Positions 1-11,964 of a stretch of DNA of 64,000 bases are shown here, piece by piece. The stretch lies in NCBI GenBank assembly GCA_005784505.1, contig VCAZ01000179.1, positions 1 to 64,000 of the forward strand, given 5' to 3'. Positions within the stretch are counted from its first letter, which is position 1; every line of letters begins with the position of its first letter. Made by a program: the position numbers and the translations under genes. Under the pieces are notes generated by a model. It was not told the DNA's origin and made no database searches. It saw nothing but the letters and a program-made list of their open reading frames with translations. The DNA is from Bagarius yarrelli. Lineage: Eukaryota; Chordata; Actinopteri; Siluriformes; Sisoridae.

Positions 1-26
1 TTTTTGTACGACTCTATAACACTGTG
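1..26 (-). promoter_or_regulatory. V(D)J recombination signal (12-RSS), cut by window edge
   Basis: Directly after the V exon on the minus strand comes the heptamer CACAGTG (20-26), a spacer of exactly 12 bases (8-19) and the first seven bases of an A-rich nonamer, ACAAAAA (1-7); the last two bases lie outside the window. A perfect heptamer with a 12-base spacer is the arrangement of kappa-type V genes (lambda V genes use 23). It marks the V segment as competent for joining to a J with a 23-RSS, provided the nonamer is complete. Confidence 0.9.
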
Positions 27-516
27 TGAACAGGGGAGTGCTACTGATTTCATGGTAACTCTGACAGTAATAATCTCCTGCATCTTCAGTCTGGACTCCA
101 CTGATGGTCAAAGTGAAATCAGATCCAGATCCACTGCCACTGAAACGAGCTGGAAAACCAGACTGAAGCTGATTTACGAGTTTAATCAGGAGTTTAGGAG
201 CTTCTCCAGGTTTCTGCTGATACCAGTGAAGATAGTGACCATATGAGCTGTGATGATACACTGCTGGATTAGTTTTACAGTTGATGGTGACTGTTTCTCC
301 TGGAAGAGCAGATTTCACTGCAGGTTGAGTTACTGTGACTTGACCTCTGCATTCTGAAAAATACACAATAACACAACATGAAACTGAAATATTCTAACAG
401 AAACAATAAGTGTGTTAGTATGAACAGATGATTGTAGAGATAAAATATGAAGCAGTGTCTGACTGACCTTGAGTCCAGAGGATCAGTGTCCAGATGAAGA
501 CGGGGATCAAAGTCAT
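27..516 (-). CDS. Immunoglobulin light chain variable gene (kappa-like V), germline
   Basis: Two exons. The leader exon (468-516) encodes MTLIPVFIWTLILWTQ, a hydrophobic signal peptide, and ends in a GTCAGT donor. After a 114-base intron the V exon (27-353) begins at an AG acceptor; the split codon gives Glu. The V domain has the expected landmarks: first Cys in TINCKTN, Trp in LHWYQQKPGEAPKLL, the FR3 stretch FSGSGSGSDFTLTI, then EDAGDYYC with the second conserved Cys and CDR3 start QSYHEISSTP. No stop or frameshift is seen, and a 12-RSS follows, so it looks functional. Kappa-like is inferred from spacer length and FR3; teleost light-chain isotypes (L1/L3, sigma, lambda) need alignment to settle. 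No J or C exon lies in this window; teleost IgL loci are clusters of V, J and C, so these are expected to the left. I see no perfect ATGCAAAT octamer upstream. Confidence 0.93.
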
Positions 517-2300
517 GGTAGCTGTGGGTGAAGTTACTGTAACAGCAGCTCTCAGTCATGAAGTGTTAAAGTCACAGCGCTATAAACACTCCCAGAGCAC
601 TGAAGCATGAGATTTATGCCAAAAAAAGTATTTTCACTTCTTACATGTTACAGACAGAACTGAAAGCAGAAATTTGTGTAACATGCTTTCTTTACATGTC
701 TAAACAGACACAAAACTATAACATTTTTACATGATCAAAGCGATGTTATTTAAACGGTCAACATTAACACTTTGTTCAAGCTGTTTACTATTATTCATAT
801 TTAATTTAATATCTTAATGTTATTCATATTTATTTTAATATCTATTCTAATTAGCAACAATCCTTGAAAATAGGTCACAATTTTATGGTTTTCAAAAATA
901 AGTTTAGTTCATAACATATACACTAAAAGTTCTTTTTTAGTCATCGTAATAAACAAAATGGAAAATACTTACGCTGCTTTTGCCCTTTCTGGTGCTTTTT
1001 TTCCACTCGAAACAGGTCTCGTGTGTTTTCTCTCCAGAATCTCATGCATGCACAGCGCTAGTGCTGCTATGGTATGCTAACAAAACTTTGTGTACAAACC
1101 ATTCTTTAGTTTCATGTGTAGAACTTTTTTCACATTAGACAGCTTGGGTCTGTAAGAATCTTTCCACCAATCATCTTTTGTAAAAGAACTTTGCTGAACT
1201 TGCTGCAACAGCCATTATTTTTTAAAACTGTATATCTGAGTAGATCAAAACTGACTGATGACTGGAGCCATTAACATTTGATGTGAGCATACAGCAAATA
1301 CGTAGCACTTCCATTCTTCCAGGATCGCTCATGTGGCTTTTGCTGCCAACTTCTAAATATGTCAAGGTAGTAATATTTCAACAACAAAAAAAATTAATGA
1401 ATTAATGTCATTGATTACGTTAATTAATCTGCCCCTGAGGTACCGGTGACCAGTTTTCTGCCCCTTTCCTCGATTCGAGGAGCTTCAAGGACAGACTGGG
1501 ATTCATTCTCCTCCACTGACCCAATATTACATTTAATCACCATTACCATCAGGTGTAATTAACAGACATTCTGTGTCATCCAGATGAGGATGGGTTCCCT
1601 TTTAAGTTTAATTCCTCTCAATGTCTCTTCCTACTTTATCTCAATAAGTTTTTTTCTTGCTACAGTCGCCACTGGCTTTCTTATTAGGGACAAACTTACA
1701 CCTTTTCATGGCTACTGCATTTATTGTAAAGCTGCTTTGTTTTACTGTCCATTGTTAAAAGTGTGTTTTTCTCCCACAGAAAAGCAAGCCAGAGCCCAAT
1801 CAGGAACAGGGCTGCACTTTTACACTCAAAGATATCTAAGGTCACTGCCCAGATAAGGGCTCCAAGCCAGCCCTACGCCTGCTAGTCTTGAACATGGATT
1901 TCCACAACACTAGTAGACGGAGTATTTACTACAAAATAAGAACTACTTTAAAAGCTGCTGCATTTTAGGTCAATTGACTGTAACTAAATATATCAGTTTA
2001 GCGGTGGATGAGAAAGAGAACAGTTTTCTTCTCACTAGACTGAAGCGCAAGAAGAAAAAAAAATATGGGGGCTTTACACAGGGTTTATATGTCAACATTT
2101 TTTAAACAAAGAAAAATGACAGAGATTTAAAAAAGAGAAAGAAGAAAAATGGCAGCTTCCACAAAAGATTTTTGTTACATGTTGGTGATGTTGAACGTTC
2201 TGCTATTTGCCAGTCCAAACTTTAGCTGGTTCTGAACAAATGCCAACCATAGCTAAGCACCTGCTTCAGGTCTCGTCCTGGTGAAAGGACAGCATTACTG
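517..2300. other. AT-rich intergenic DNA, no gene recognised
   Basis: About 1.8 kb upstream of the V leader. It holds short open frames only, none with recognisable domains, no tandem repeat and no clean transposon end. The V promoter must lie in its first few hundred bases, but only degenerate candidates are visible. Confidence 0.5.
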
Positions 2301-2379
2301 ACCTGATGCTTTCAATTACTTAAAAAGTTTTGATAACAGTGCAAATTGTCCATAGAAGAATGTGAACATGTGGCTAAAG

Positions 2380-4000
2380 CTAAAAATGGCTTCAGTTTTG
2401 GTGCAGCTTGTGACCTCTGGTGCTCTGAAAGTGCAAATGTCTGATGATTCATCAGATAACAGAACCTATAGGAACAGCTGCAAAACTTGGTCCAAGGTAA
2501 ATCTTTTACAGACAGATATATTAAAAAAAAAACGCTTGGAAAGACTGCAAAAAGAAAAAACATTAAACCTAAAAGACAGTGAAAAAACAAAGATCTCTTC
2601 AGATTTGTCATAAGAAAAGAGTGGCTCTCTAAAGGCATCCAAAAAGGAACTGGAGGACCACCTGCAAGCAACACACAGTCACCCGAAGAAATGAGCAGAT
2701 GACACCAATAGGCATGCCACCTATTTTTTAGCCAAAATATCCTTTGGAAGACAGTCTTTCAAGGTGGAGTAAGGTCAAGAAAACTGTAAGAAATGCAAGG
2801 ACAGTTTCATCATCCTCTGGACCAAATGAGGTTTCGTACCGACTGTATAACAATGCTTCAGGTGTACTATGGTTTCTGTCGAGGCTTGGTGGCAGGAGCA
2901 GTATTCCCAAAGGAACAGAAAGCCTCGAACCTTAACCAATTTTGGCAAAATTCATTTTTTTTTTAATTTTAAAGGAAAATTCAAAGGTTGACAGTTTTAC
3001 AATTTACGTCGATACAGAAAGCTGGTGTACCAGGCTTGTCGGGATGTCTATAGCATACAATCACAACATGGCATCCAATCCAGTCCGCAAAGGAAGGACA
3101 GGATCTGCATGTCTTATTCCTAGACTTGGACAATGCCTTTGGGTCGGTCACCCATTCTCTTAACTGTTCAGCCTTTAAGTTTTTCTATGTGCCAATGACC
3201 ATTACACATCCGGTCAGGATCCACTTCAAAAAAAATTTAATTTTACCTTACAACCACAGAGTTGTAGCCTCATTAGAAGTAGCGATAATGGCAGGGGTGT
3301 GCCATCTCACCTCTAGCCTTTACTATAGCAATGAAATTTAATTATTCAAGCCTACAAGGGGGTTGTAGGAGCAGAACGATTGCAGTCTGGACATGCCTAT
3401 ATAGATGATATGATCACTCTGACCTCAACTATCCTTTGTACCAAACGTCTACTGAAAAAGCTTCTTGTCAACATACCATACGGGCATATTAATTTCAAAC
3501 CAGGCAAATCAAAAAGCATATCCATCATCAATGGGAAAAAAAATTAAATAAATAAATAAATAAATAAAATCGCTGATCAGAGGTTCAACATCAACAAAAC
3601 ACAAATTTCAAACCGCCTTTGAGATGCCACTCAGGAGCTAAGGACAATAGTATAATACAACCCTAATGGACTCAGATCAGACTTGACTAAATGAGTAAGT
3701 AAACAACCAAAATTCTTGTTAGAATCAACTGTTCTTTGCTCCTTGGAAAACTGAAATCGCGGTGCTTCCAATTAAGATTGCTTCCTCGTCTGATGTGACC
3801 TCTCACACCAAAATCAAGAAGTTAGAGAGAACAGTCAGTTTGTATATCAAGTAGTGGCTTGGCCTCCCATGATGCCTCAGTGCCCTGGATGGAACTTGAC
3901 TGTTCTTGTCTCATTGAAGAATATAAATGCAGTAAAGTGAAGCTGGACAGGAGTCCTCATAGGAGAGGAAGTGGAGCCCGAGTTAGGCTATACAGCATGC
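2380..4000 (+). pseudogene. Decayed non-LTR retrotransposon (reverse transcriptase remnant)
   Basis: Pieces of a LINE-type polyprotein can be read on the plus strand in shifting frames. At 2744-2930 the translation contains SSSSGPNEVSYRLYNNASGV, like the start of RT domains (APGPNGVPYKVYKNAP type). At about 3010-3230 comes IQKAGVPGLSGCL, then an in-frame TAG (3051-3053), then LFLDLDNAFGSV, matching RT motif A (D..NAF). At 3398-3412 lies YIDDM, the catalytic box, followed by ITLTSTILCTKRLLKKL and FKPGKSKSISI. Near 3790-3960 a further stretch resembles the downstream region (GLPRCLSS type). Many stops and frameshifts make it inactive. The family name is not certain; the resemblance is from memory of fish RT elements. 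Confidence 0.75.
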
Positions 4001-4039
4001 GTATGATTTTGGGCGTAGATATATGGTAGGACGCGAAAT

Positions 4040-4362
4040 CTTGGTCCTGGAGGGACAGTTTTCTGTAGAGTTGAGCTCCAATCCTAATCAGACACACCTG
4101 AACCAATTAATCAAGATCTTGCTAGGTATACTTGAAACGTACAGTTAACTATGGAATTGAGGTTTAGCTCCAACTTGCCTCAACACACTTAAGATATAAA
4201 AGGTTAATTATTCTAGGGCAGGGGTCCCCAGACCAGTTTTGAGCACACCTAGCAAGACCTTAATTAGCTTGTCTAGGTGCACTTTGTAAGGTTTGTAGCT
4301 AAACTCTGCAGGAAACCAGCCCACAGGGTCAAGTTTGGCAACTCCTGTTCCAGGGGATTGCG
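4040..4362. repeat. Two facing copies of a short interspersed repeat
   Basis: 4040-4205 carries the motif GGTCCTGGAGGGACAG, a Cys-free noncoding block and CACACCTGAACCA on the plus strand. 4215-4362 carries the same kind of sequence in the reverse orientation (AGCTAAACTCTGCAGGAAAC, GCACACCTAGCAAGACCTTA). A third copy lies at 37718-37860. This repeat is common in fish genomes and probably derives from a DNA transposon; class is inferred. Confidence 0.6.
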
Positions 4363-4702
4363 CTATCAATCCTATACTTAACCAAAATGCATTAATAACA
4401 GACTGTCGATTTCCTCAGCATAACGAGGTCGCCCTTATTTTTTACAATGCACAATGTCACATTTGCATCACAAAACACTGTTACACATCTATGAATTAGT
4501 TTCCATACAAAAGCTTCCACAAAAGAAAAGATTCTGCTAAATTATTAGTTTTAAGAAATATTGATTTGTATTAATGACCTTTACTGTTTTATGAATGCTG
4601 TTGTGCTAGTGAAGTAAAAATTTAAGATTCTAGTGAAAAAAAAAAACACCCCAAATTGACTATATTGTTTCAAATGACTATAAACAATTTTTATTTTGAG
4701 TG

Positions 4703-4751
<49 letters not shown>
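4703..4751 (+). repeat. Poly(A) tract, 49 A
   Basis: Uninterrupted run of 49 A on the plus strand in the 3' flank of dnajc8; on the gene's own strand it is poly(T). An AATAAA for the minus strand (TTTATT at 4690-4695) sits just beside it. Confidence 0.9.
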
Positions 4752-4753
<2 letters not shown>

Positions 4754-4807
4754 CAAAAAGAAAGCAATTTTTTTTGCGCACAATAAACATCAAACTCACG
4801 AATATGT

Positions 4808-4811
<4 letters not shown>

Positions 4812-4845
<34 letters not shown>
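4812..4845 (+). repeat. Poly(A) tract, 34 A
   Basis: Second uninterrupted A run, 60 bases from the first. The pair may be tails of nested retroposons, or assembly-prone homopolymers. Confidence 0.9.
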
Positions 4846-4847
<2 letters not shown>

Positions 4848-5148
4848 CAGCCCGTTTGCTCATGAAAAAAAAACCACATTGATGACAAATCAATTTGCTG
4901 CAACAAACTGTATTTTAACAGAGATGAGTGTTTTTCCAGCCAGAGAACGATTCTTTCCACTTAGATGGTAAAAGACTACAGTGGGGTATTAGAGAAAAAT
5001 CTGTTGTTCCACAGCGCCCTCAGCTGGTTAGGGAGCGTCACATTTTTTAAATACACGCACACAACCTGAAGGGGAAAACCCAGAAGAGTACGAGTACATG
5101 GTTGGACTTTCACATGTCTGATTTTTTTCCTTTTTTTCATGATTATTA

Positions 5149-6612
5149 TTATTCTCTTTGCTCCATTTTGACCTTGGGAGGCTTGAGGAATGTCCTGTTG
5201 TTCTTCTTTTCCTTGCCTTTACCGCCTTTACCTTTGGCTTGGAAGGTTCTCCAGCTGTCCACACGTCCATCCCTGGAATCCTGGGAAAGGGAAAGAAATG
5301 AAACAGTGTGATTTAAATAAAAGATAAAATTATACTCTGCGATCGATGACCAACTTTGCAGACTTCTAATTCATTTAAAAGATTCAATTTAGACAAATAT
5401 AAGTTTTTAGACGGGACATTATATAAACACACACACTGGTCCAGAGTCACCCAAATTAGAATAGTTCCCCCTTTGAGCCTGATTCCTCTCAAAGGTTTTC
5501 CCTGCCACTGGTTTCTGCGACGTTTCTCGCTTTGCCTTCTCCAGCCGGTCAGTGGACGTACTTATTATATGATAAAATGATGCTGACTTTAACTCCTTCA
5601 CTTCGTCTTGGCTTGGTGCAGGGTCAAGTCGTGCCACTGGATTGCTTATTTGGGGCGAACACAAATTTTAACACGGGCAAAATCTAAAAGTTTTGTCGCT
5701 CGGAAACTATGATTGTTGTTAAGCGCTCTGACACGAACTAATAAAGCAGAAGTTAAAGTGGATTACAACTGCATATATAGCAATTAAAATTTTCCTCTTT
5801 TAACCAGCTGATCAACAGATAAAAATGTTTAATTGCATTAAAAACAACCCTCTAATGACAGCATTACATCTCCTAACATTTTTCAAATCAGAGAAGGAGA
5901 AATGCTCATTTTAATGTCTGTTTTATACCTCAAAGTTCCTCTGCCACTCTTTTTCTCTTTTAGCTTTCTCCTGTGTTTCAATCTCCTCTTCTCTTTGCCT
6001 TTTTCTAAAGAAAAAAAATACAACAATGTTAGCAAACACACTGTGGTCATAACTAATGCTTACAGAACAGAACACTAAGTTTTTTTTAGAATATACATTT
6101 TTTCAGTCATCAAGTTTTACATTTCTGTCAAACAATTTTACATTTGCAGATGCCCTTATCCAGGGCAACTTACATTTGTTATTTGTACAGGAGTGAGGAA
6201 CTTGCTCGGGGGCCAGCTCGAAGGAACTGGGATTTGAACTTATGAACTTCTGATTAGCAGTCAAACATCTTAACCACTGAGCTAAATAAGAACTACTATT
6301 GTACACAAAAGGTGCTTATTCGTTTAAAATAAATTGTGAAAAGAAAGAAAAAAATAGAAAGAACACATTGGATGAATGGGTGGGTGGATGGATGGATTGG
6401 AAAGAAAGAAAGACAGAAAAAGAATAGATAAGAGAAGAGAAGAAGAAGAGAGAAAGACAGAAAAAGAAAAAAAATAATATAAAGAACACATTGGATAGAT
6501 GGAAAGAAAGAATCTGATGGATGGAAGGAAGAAAGACAAAAAGAAAGGCAGAAAGAAAGAAAGACAGAAAAAGAACACATTGGATGGATGGATGGATAGA
6601 TAGATATATGGA

Positions 6613-6644
<32 letters not shown>

Positions 6645-9600
6645 AAATAATATAAAGAACACATTGGATAGATGGAAAGAAAGAATCTGATGGATGGAAG
6701 GAAGAAAGACAATGGCAGAAAGAAAAAAAAAGAAAAAGGCAGGAAGAAAGAAAAAAAAAATAATAGAAAGAACACATTGGATGGATAACTTTGGATAGAT
6801 GGAAAGAAAGAGAAAAAGAAAAAAATAACACATTGGATGGAAAGAAAGAAAGACAAAGAAAGAGAGAAAGACAAAAGGAAAGAAAGCGAGAAAGAAAGAA
6901 AATTAAAGAAAAAGAAGGAAAGGGTTGGATAAGCTAAAAGTACCTCTCGTGCATTTCTTTAGCTTCTCTCTCCTTCCTTTTGATCTCCAGCTCGGCGAAC
7001 AGCTTCATGGTCTGTTTATACACAGCCTGTCTGAACTGAGAGAAAAAAAAACGGATTATATCCTCCGTCTGCGGTCACAGAGATCAACTGCTTTTAATGA
7101 TCAAGTGATCAATTTTTTTTAATCAGAGAGCAGACATAAACACACCCATCTGATATGTAAACCTGTACAGTGTTGATTCAATTGTTCAGGAACGGTTCAG
7201 CAACCACTCAAAACCCCCTCCAATGACGGAACTAAGCAAAGTAAAGAAATTCTTTCATCACAATATGTATAACTTTTAAATTAATCTAATATGATGCTAA
7301 ATTATTTATCTATTTAAAAAAAAAAAAAGAACTATGCATTCATGCCTGCTCGGTGACATTTTTTTTACAAAGGACTGTTTTCTGGTCAGTGTCTGAATAA
7401 ATATATATTTTATTCAAATAATAATAACATTAAAGATGTGACATTACATTTATGGCATTAGAATTTTATACAACTGAGTAATTGGGGGGTTGGGGGTCTT
7501 GCTCAGGGGCCCAACTTGGTGGTGCTGAAAAAGGAACCTTGAACTTCCAGTAAGCAGACCAAAACCTTAAGCACTGGGCTACCACTTCCCCAGTGTTGTT
7601 TTAAACATTCAGTTTTGTTAGGCTTCTATAATCCTTTACCCAGTGTATTTTTTTTAAAGAAACAAGGATATATATGTTGTATACAGGCTGTATTTATATA
7701 ATCATGTATGTGCAAATCCAAGTAAAACATTTGCACCTCCTGCTGGAGGAGAGTAGTATTGCAATGGGGTTTTTTTACTTCCGTTTTTAATTCTTAAGAA
7801 AGCAAAGAAAAGAAAGGTAAAAGAAAGAAACGAAGCAGGAAAAAAAAAAAAAACATAAATCAAGAATGACAAATAAGAAAAAAAGCAAGACACAGAAAAG
7901 TAAAAAAAAGAATGAAAAAAAGGCAGAAATAAGAAAAAGTAAGAAAAAAAAGAAAGAAAAAAGCAGAAGGAAAGTAACGAAAGAAAGAAAGAAAAAAAGA
8001 AAGAAAAAGAAAAAACAGGCGGAAGAAGGCAGGCAGAAAGAAAGAAAAAGAAAGGCAGAAAGAAGGAAAGACAGAGACAGGCAGGCAAAAAGAAAAGGAA
8101 AGGCAGAAAGAAAGAAAGCGAAAGAACCAAAGAAAGGCAAAGAAAAGCAGGCAAAGAAAGAAAGTACAAAAGACAAAAAGGAAACGAGACATAGGAAAGA
8201 AGCAAGGCAGAAAGAAGAAAGAAAGAAAGAAAAAGAAAACAGGGCAGGAAGAAAGAAAGGTAGAAGCAAGAGGCAGAGAGGGAGAAAGGAAAGAAAGAAA
8301 AAAGAAAGAAAGACAAAAAAAGAAGAAAGCAAGGCAGAAAAAAAGAAAGCAAGACAAAGAAAGAAAAGCAGGCAGCAGACAAAGAAAAAAGGAAAGAGAG
8401 CAAGGCAGAAAGAAAGAAAGAAAAAAAGAAAAAGAAAGCAAGGCAAAAAGAAAGAAAGAAAGAGAGAAAGAAAGAAAGCAAGGCAGAAAGAGAAAGAGAA
8501 AAAGAAAGAAAGAAAGAAAGAAAAGGCTATTTGCATGGTTGCATACGGTGTACAAGAAGATCAGGCTAAATTTTTGAACAGTTAATTTTATTACCACTTC
8601 CGGGTCGTCCTCCTCGATCACTGTGGACTTTCCATCCTTTTTCAGCTGCTTCCTCTTCTGATTCATCTGTCAGAGAAAACACAATCCAGAGTGAGACTAA
8701 CCCTTAAAAGCAGCAGTCTTTATTCGTGGGTAGAGTGCGTACGAATGAATTCGTGAAGAGAATGAGAGAGCGCTCACGTTATGCTCGATGTATTCTTTTC
8801 CTGCATGAATCACGTCTACGGCCCTTTTCTTCTGCTCGGGATCCAGCAGCAGCTTGTACGCCTTATCGACCGCTGAAAAACATTGAGTTAGAAGGCTTTT
8901 AATGACACCATAAAAGATTTTACTGACACCGTGTGTTTTTCATTTGAGAAACTTCAGGACAGACAAGTAAAACCTGACCACACAACAGAGTGGGTTCATT
9001 TGCAGCCTTAAACACACGCCTTATCGGTCAGAAATAATCCAAACATCTGCATGCGAAAAGTCAGGATTTACCTTCGAAGGCCTGCTGTGCTCTGTCTGCA
9101 TCATCCTGGTTTTTATCTGGATGGACCAAAATAGACAACTGGAGGAGAAAACAAGTCATTAAAATAGGTAAAACCATGCGCTCTTCAACAAGAAGCAAAA
9201 TGAGGAGTAAAAGAATCAAACGTACCTGCCGAAACCTTTTCTTCAGCTCGTCATCTGTGGCCTCTGGGTCAATCTGTAACACCTGGAAATACCACAGGGG
9301 GGAAAATTCACGCTGAACAGTTAGTTAAAACTCTTCATGCAGAACTTTTCCACCAATGACTTTAACGTCTTAAACAAGTTTATTTATATTAATTTATTTA
9401 TAAATAAATAGTGTTAGAAAGTCCTAAGGTAAATTTTCTTGTGACAAAGGGGAAAGATTAGAATAGGGGGTCAAACAAGTCAAACATATTTTTATAACAG
9501 GTCTTAAAAAGTCTTTATGTAAAAGCTACTATTTAGGTTTAAATGTTTAAGGTTAAGATAAATAAGAAGTAAATAAGTACAGGGTTTTTTTGGAAATATG

Positions 9601-11427
9601 TGGATTCCATTAAACAAATGGCAGCTTCTTCGGAAATATTTGCATTTTATAAAAGACATTGAAACTCTCACAAGAACTATGGATTCTTTAAGAAATATTT
9701 GATTTTTGATTCGATTCCGGTTTGGGTCTTTTCCGGTCGTCCCCCACCCAACCCCAAACACACACACACACACACACACACTTCATTAACTCACAAAATA
9801 CTTACAAATGATCTCAAAAAGTGTTCAATAGAAATTAAAAACTATAAACTCGACACATAATACACTGACAAAGATGAACAGATTCCTGCTCTAGGAAGGT
9901 CTCGAGTTAAATTCCTAGGAACACGAAGCTTCCACTAAAGGGCCCCTGAGCAAGGCCCTCAATCCTCCATCTGCTCAGTTGGATAAATAATATAAACGCA
10001 ATAAAATTTGGATAAATATTGTAAATATAAAGTTGAAATGAGAGTCTTGGAACTTCACACACAACAAAAATCCCTGATGGTAATAAGTGCATGTATGTTT
10101 TTAGTAGCAGACGGACGACTCACCTCAAACGGGTTTAGGTTAAAATACGTCGAGCCGGGCCGCAACAATCGCTCAATCTGCTGTTTGGATGTCAGGACAG
10201 AGTCTCGCTTTTCAATTTGCTTCACCTGTAAAAATATGTAAATAAAATAAATAATATGACTTGGTACAGTTATTTAAAAGAATGTAAAGTGATACCCATA
10301 AGGTCAAAGTGCAAAAGAAATAGTATAATTATATACAAAGGTAGGCTTGAGCTTAGGCTGTCACAATTATTAAATAATTATATGATTGCAATTATTAATC
10401 GTCAGCCAAATTGATAATAATTGTGACAGTCCTAGCTTGAAGTACGAAGTTCTATTCCAGATGTTTACAAAAACAGGCTGTAAGTTTAATCACAATTTCT
10501 GGACTGGGTTTGTCGATGGAACTAATTAGATCTAACAATAACCCTAGATCATATATCAATAAGGATATCAAAGTTTTTCAATAAAACATGAATACCAAAT
10601 GAATACAACTTTGGTTTCATTGGATAGAACAGTCAGTCATATTCAATAAAATAATAATAATAATAAAAAATAATAATAATAATAATAAATAAACAGGCTT
10701 AAATAAGTAAAAACATTTAATGACTAATTTAACTCCAGCTTAATCTTTAAACAGGACATGTTTTGGACATGGACATGTTTTAATTACCATTAATCACTTA
10801 AATAGCATTAAATCAAAACTAGATAAATAATAAATAAATAAAATCTTAATCTTACAAAGCTATAAAGAAACATTAATTCTTGCTGTTGGAATAAATTAAA
10901 AACAGAAATCACCTGGAATATAAATGCAAGATAATTTTACAGTAAACACTGACGGCTGCATCCTGAACGCATTTACACTCACTATAACTGTGCACTTAAT
11001 TAACCCTAAAAAGCGGCTCCTGCACCCTAAACAGTGCACTACACCAAATCAACCCTCAGCCAAAGACTGTTTCAAGGGAGCAGATTAAAAGCAAGCCACA
11101 GCTCTGCATTTTCTATTCTACATTATGTTAAATAACAATTAACCGGTTTAATCACACATTTATTGCGTTTAACATGATATAAAAGCCTGCAGTTATAACC
11201 AAACAACAGTGAATTTTCTGGCGTACTCGCTGTCTGTACGCACCAAAACCCCCTTTATTTTTACTCCTTCAGTCTGAATTAAACAGTTTTAAAACAAAAT
11301 GAAAAGCTATACATTCTACTCATTTACGGACACGTAAAACTATTTCATTTACCTCCGTATAAAACGTCTGAAAAGCATCGTCGCCGGTGCTACTTTGAGC
11401 AGCGGGGGCGCCTGCTGAAGCCGCCAT
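5149..11427 (-). CDS. dnajc8: DnaJ homolog subfamily C member 8 (nuclear J-domain co-chaperone)
   Basis: Coding exons on the minus strand: 11427-11353, 10225-10124, 9282-9226, 9138-9072, 8872-8778, 8666-8595, 7035-6944, 6004-5929, 5280-5149 (stop TAA). All junctions are GT-AG and phases agree, giving 255 aa; human DNAJC8 is 253. The product starts MAASAGAPAAQSS. The J domain lies at about residues 55-125 and contains the HPD motif in ILVHPDKNQDDADRAQ, needed to stimulate Hsp70 ATPase. The second half is a charged, probably helical and coiled segment (KLFAELEIKRKEREAKEMHE, then KRQREEEIETQEKAK) ending in RTFLKPPKVKMEQRE. The family is nuclear and linked to splicing factors (SRPK1, spliceosomal proteins). 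The start is chosen by match to the family N-terminus in a CG-rich context. Introns 6 and 7 carry long purine tracts. hnrnpr and atp5if1 follow in the same orientation upstream. Confidence 0.97.
6137..6286 (-). repeat. tRNA-derived SINE in dnajc8 intron 7
   Basis: Read on the minus strand: tRNA-like head with TGGTTAAGATGTTTGACTGC and a B-box-like TTCAAATCCCAG, then GGCCCCCGAGCAAG and the tail with TTGCCCTGGATAAGGGCATC. Same family as the copies listed below. Confidence 0.8.
6318..6912 (+). repeat. GAAA/GGAT simple-repeat tract with about 173-bp higher-order repeat
   Basis: Nearly all A and G on the plus strand. A block beginning AAAGAACACATTGGATAGAT occurs at 6481 and again at 6654, an offset of 173 bases, so it is not only a tetranucleotide slip. 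It starts about 30 bases after the donor of dnajc8 exon 7 and is polypyrimidine in the pre-mRNA. Long open frames here are low-complexity artefacts. Confidence 0.85.
7441..7593 (-). repeat. tRNA-derived SINE in dnajc8 intron 6
   Basis: Minus-strand copy: GGTAGCCCAGTGCTTAAG head, a degraded B box, GGGCCCCTGAGCAAGACCCC and the start of the TTGTATAAA tail. Confidence 0.75.
7795..8525 (+). repeat. 730-bp GAAA/GGCA purine tract
   Basis: Imperfect (GAAA)n, GGCAGAAA and GGCAAAG units, over 95 percent purine by eye on the plus strand. It begins about 70 bases after the donor of dnajc8 exon 6, so the pre-mRNA there carries (UUUC)n. Apparent reading frames of 240-270 codons, Lys/Arg-rich on one strand and Phe/Ser/Leu-rich on the other, arise because the composition lacks stop codons. 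Confidence 0.9.
9759..9780 (+). repeat. (AC)n microsatellite
   Basis: Eleven or so AC units in dnajc8 intron 2. Confidence 0.85.
9893..9990 (+). repeat. Partial tRNA-derived SINE in dnajc8 intron 2
   Basis: Contains GGGCCCCTGAGCAAGGCCCT and TGCTCAGTTGGATAAATAAT, the body of the SINE; the tRNA head is worn. Confidence 0.7.
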
Positions 11428-11453
11428 TTTGGATTTAGACTTCTATGCGGATG

Positions 11454-11461
11454 TGACGTCG
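11454..11461 (+). promoter_or_regulatory. CRE-like core TGACGTCG near dnajc8 start
   Basis: TGACGTC(G), one base from the palindromic CRE/ATF site, 27 bases upstream of the dnajc8 ATG within a CG-richer stretch (11350-11500). It is a motif match only. Confidence 0.45.
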
Positions 11462-11964
11462 TTAAAGCGGAAGCATTTCTCACAGGTCCGCGATATTAAA
11501 GCGACAATAAATCGCATTTTAGCAACATTTATTATTGCTGCCTATAATAAATAAAATATCTATTTTCAAATAAAACAGAAAAAGTGGTTGTTACTTGAAC
11601 TTACGCATCTGAAATAAATCTCTTAATAAATCAAAATCTCAAATCACATCAAAAATCCACTCCCTGATGGAGTGACAAAACTGTTCACACACACACAAAA
11701 AGAAAACATTACCAATAATCAGACACGTTTTTATTAGTCCAGCATGTTCCAGATACTGTGTTCCTCTTACAGCGACGTTAATAACAAGTACTCCTCAACA
11801 CTACGGCTGCAAAGCAATGCAACACAATAAATACCTCCCTACAGAAAAATTAAACACATCAGCCCCAAAGTATTTATCGCTTATAAACATTAAAATGATA
11901 TAGAAAAAAGTTGTGTATTTATTTTTATTCAGTCTCTAAATTGTTGATCAGACGATTAGTGTAA

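Noticed and set aside
608..620. Possible Ig octamer upstream of the V gene
   Set aside because: GGCATAAATC on the gene strand matches ATGCAAAT poorly; not reported as a promoter element.
6296..6874. Three overlapping minus-strand frames of 170-190 codons
   Set aside because: Same cause, a GAAA/GGAT simple repeat in dnajc8 intron 7.
7702..8666. Open frames of 240-270 codons, Lys/Arg-rich (plus) and Phe/Ser/Leu-rich (minus)
   Set aside because: They cover the GAAA tract in dnajc8 intron 6 in all minus frames at once; absence of stops is caused by composition.
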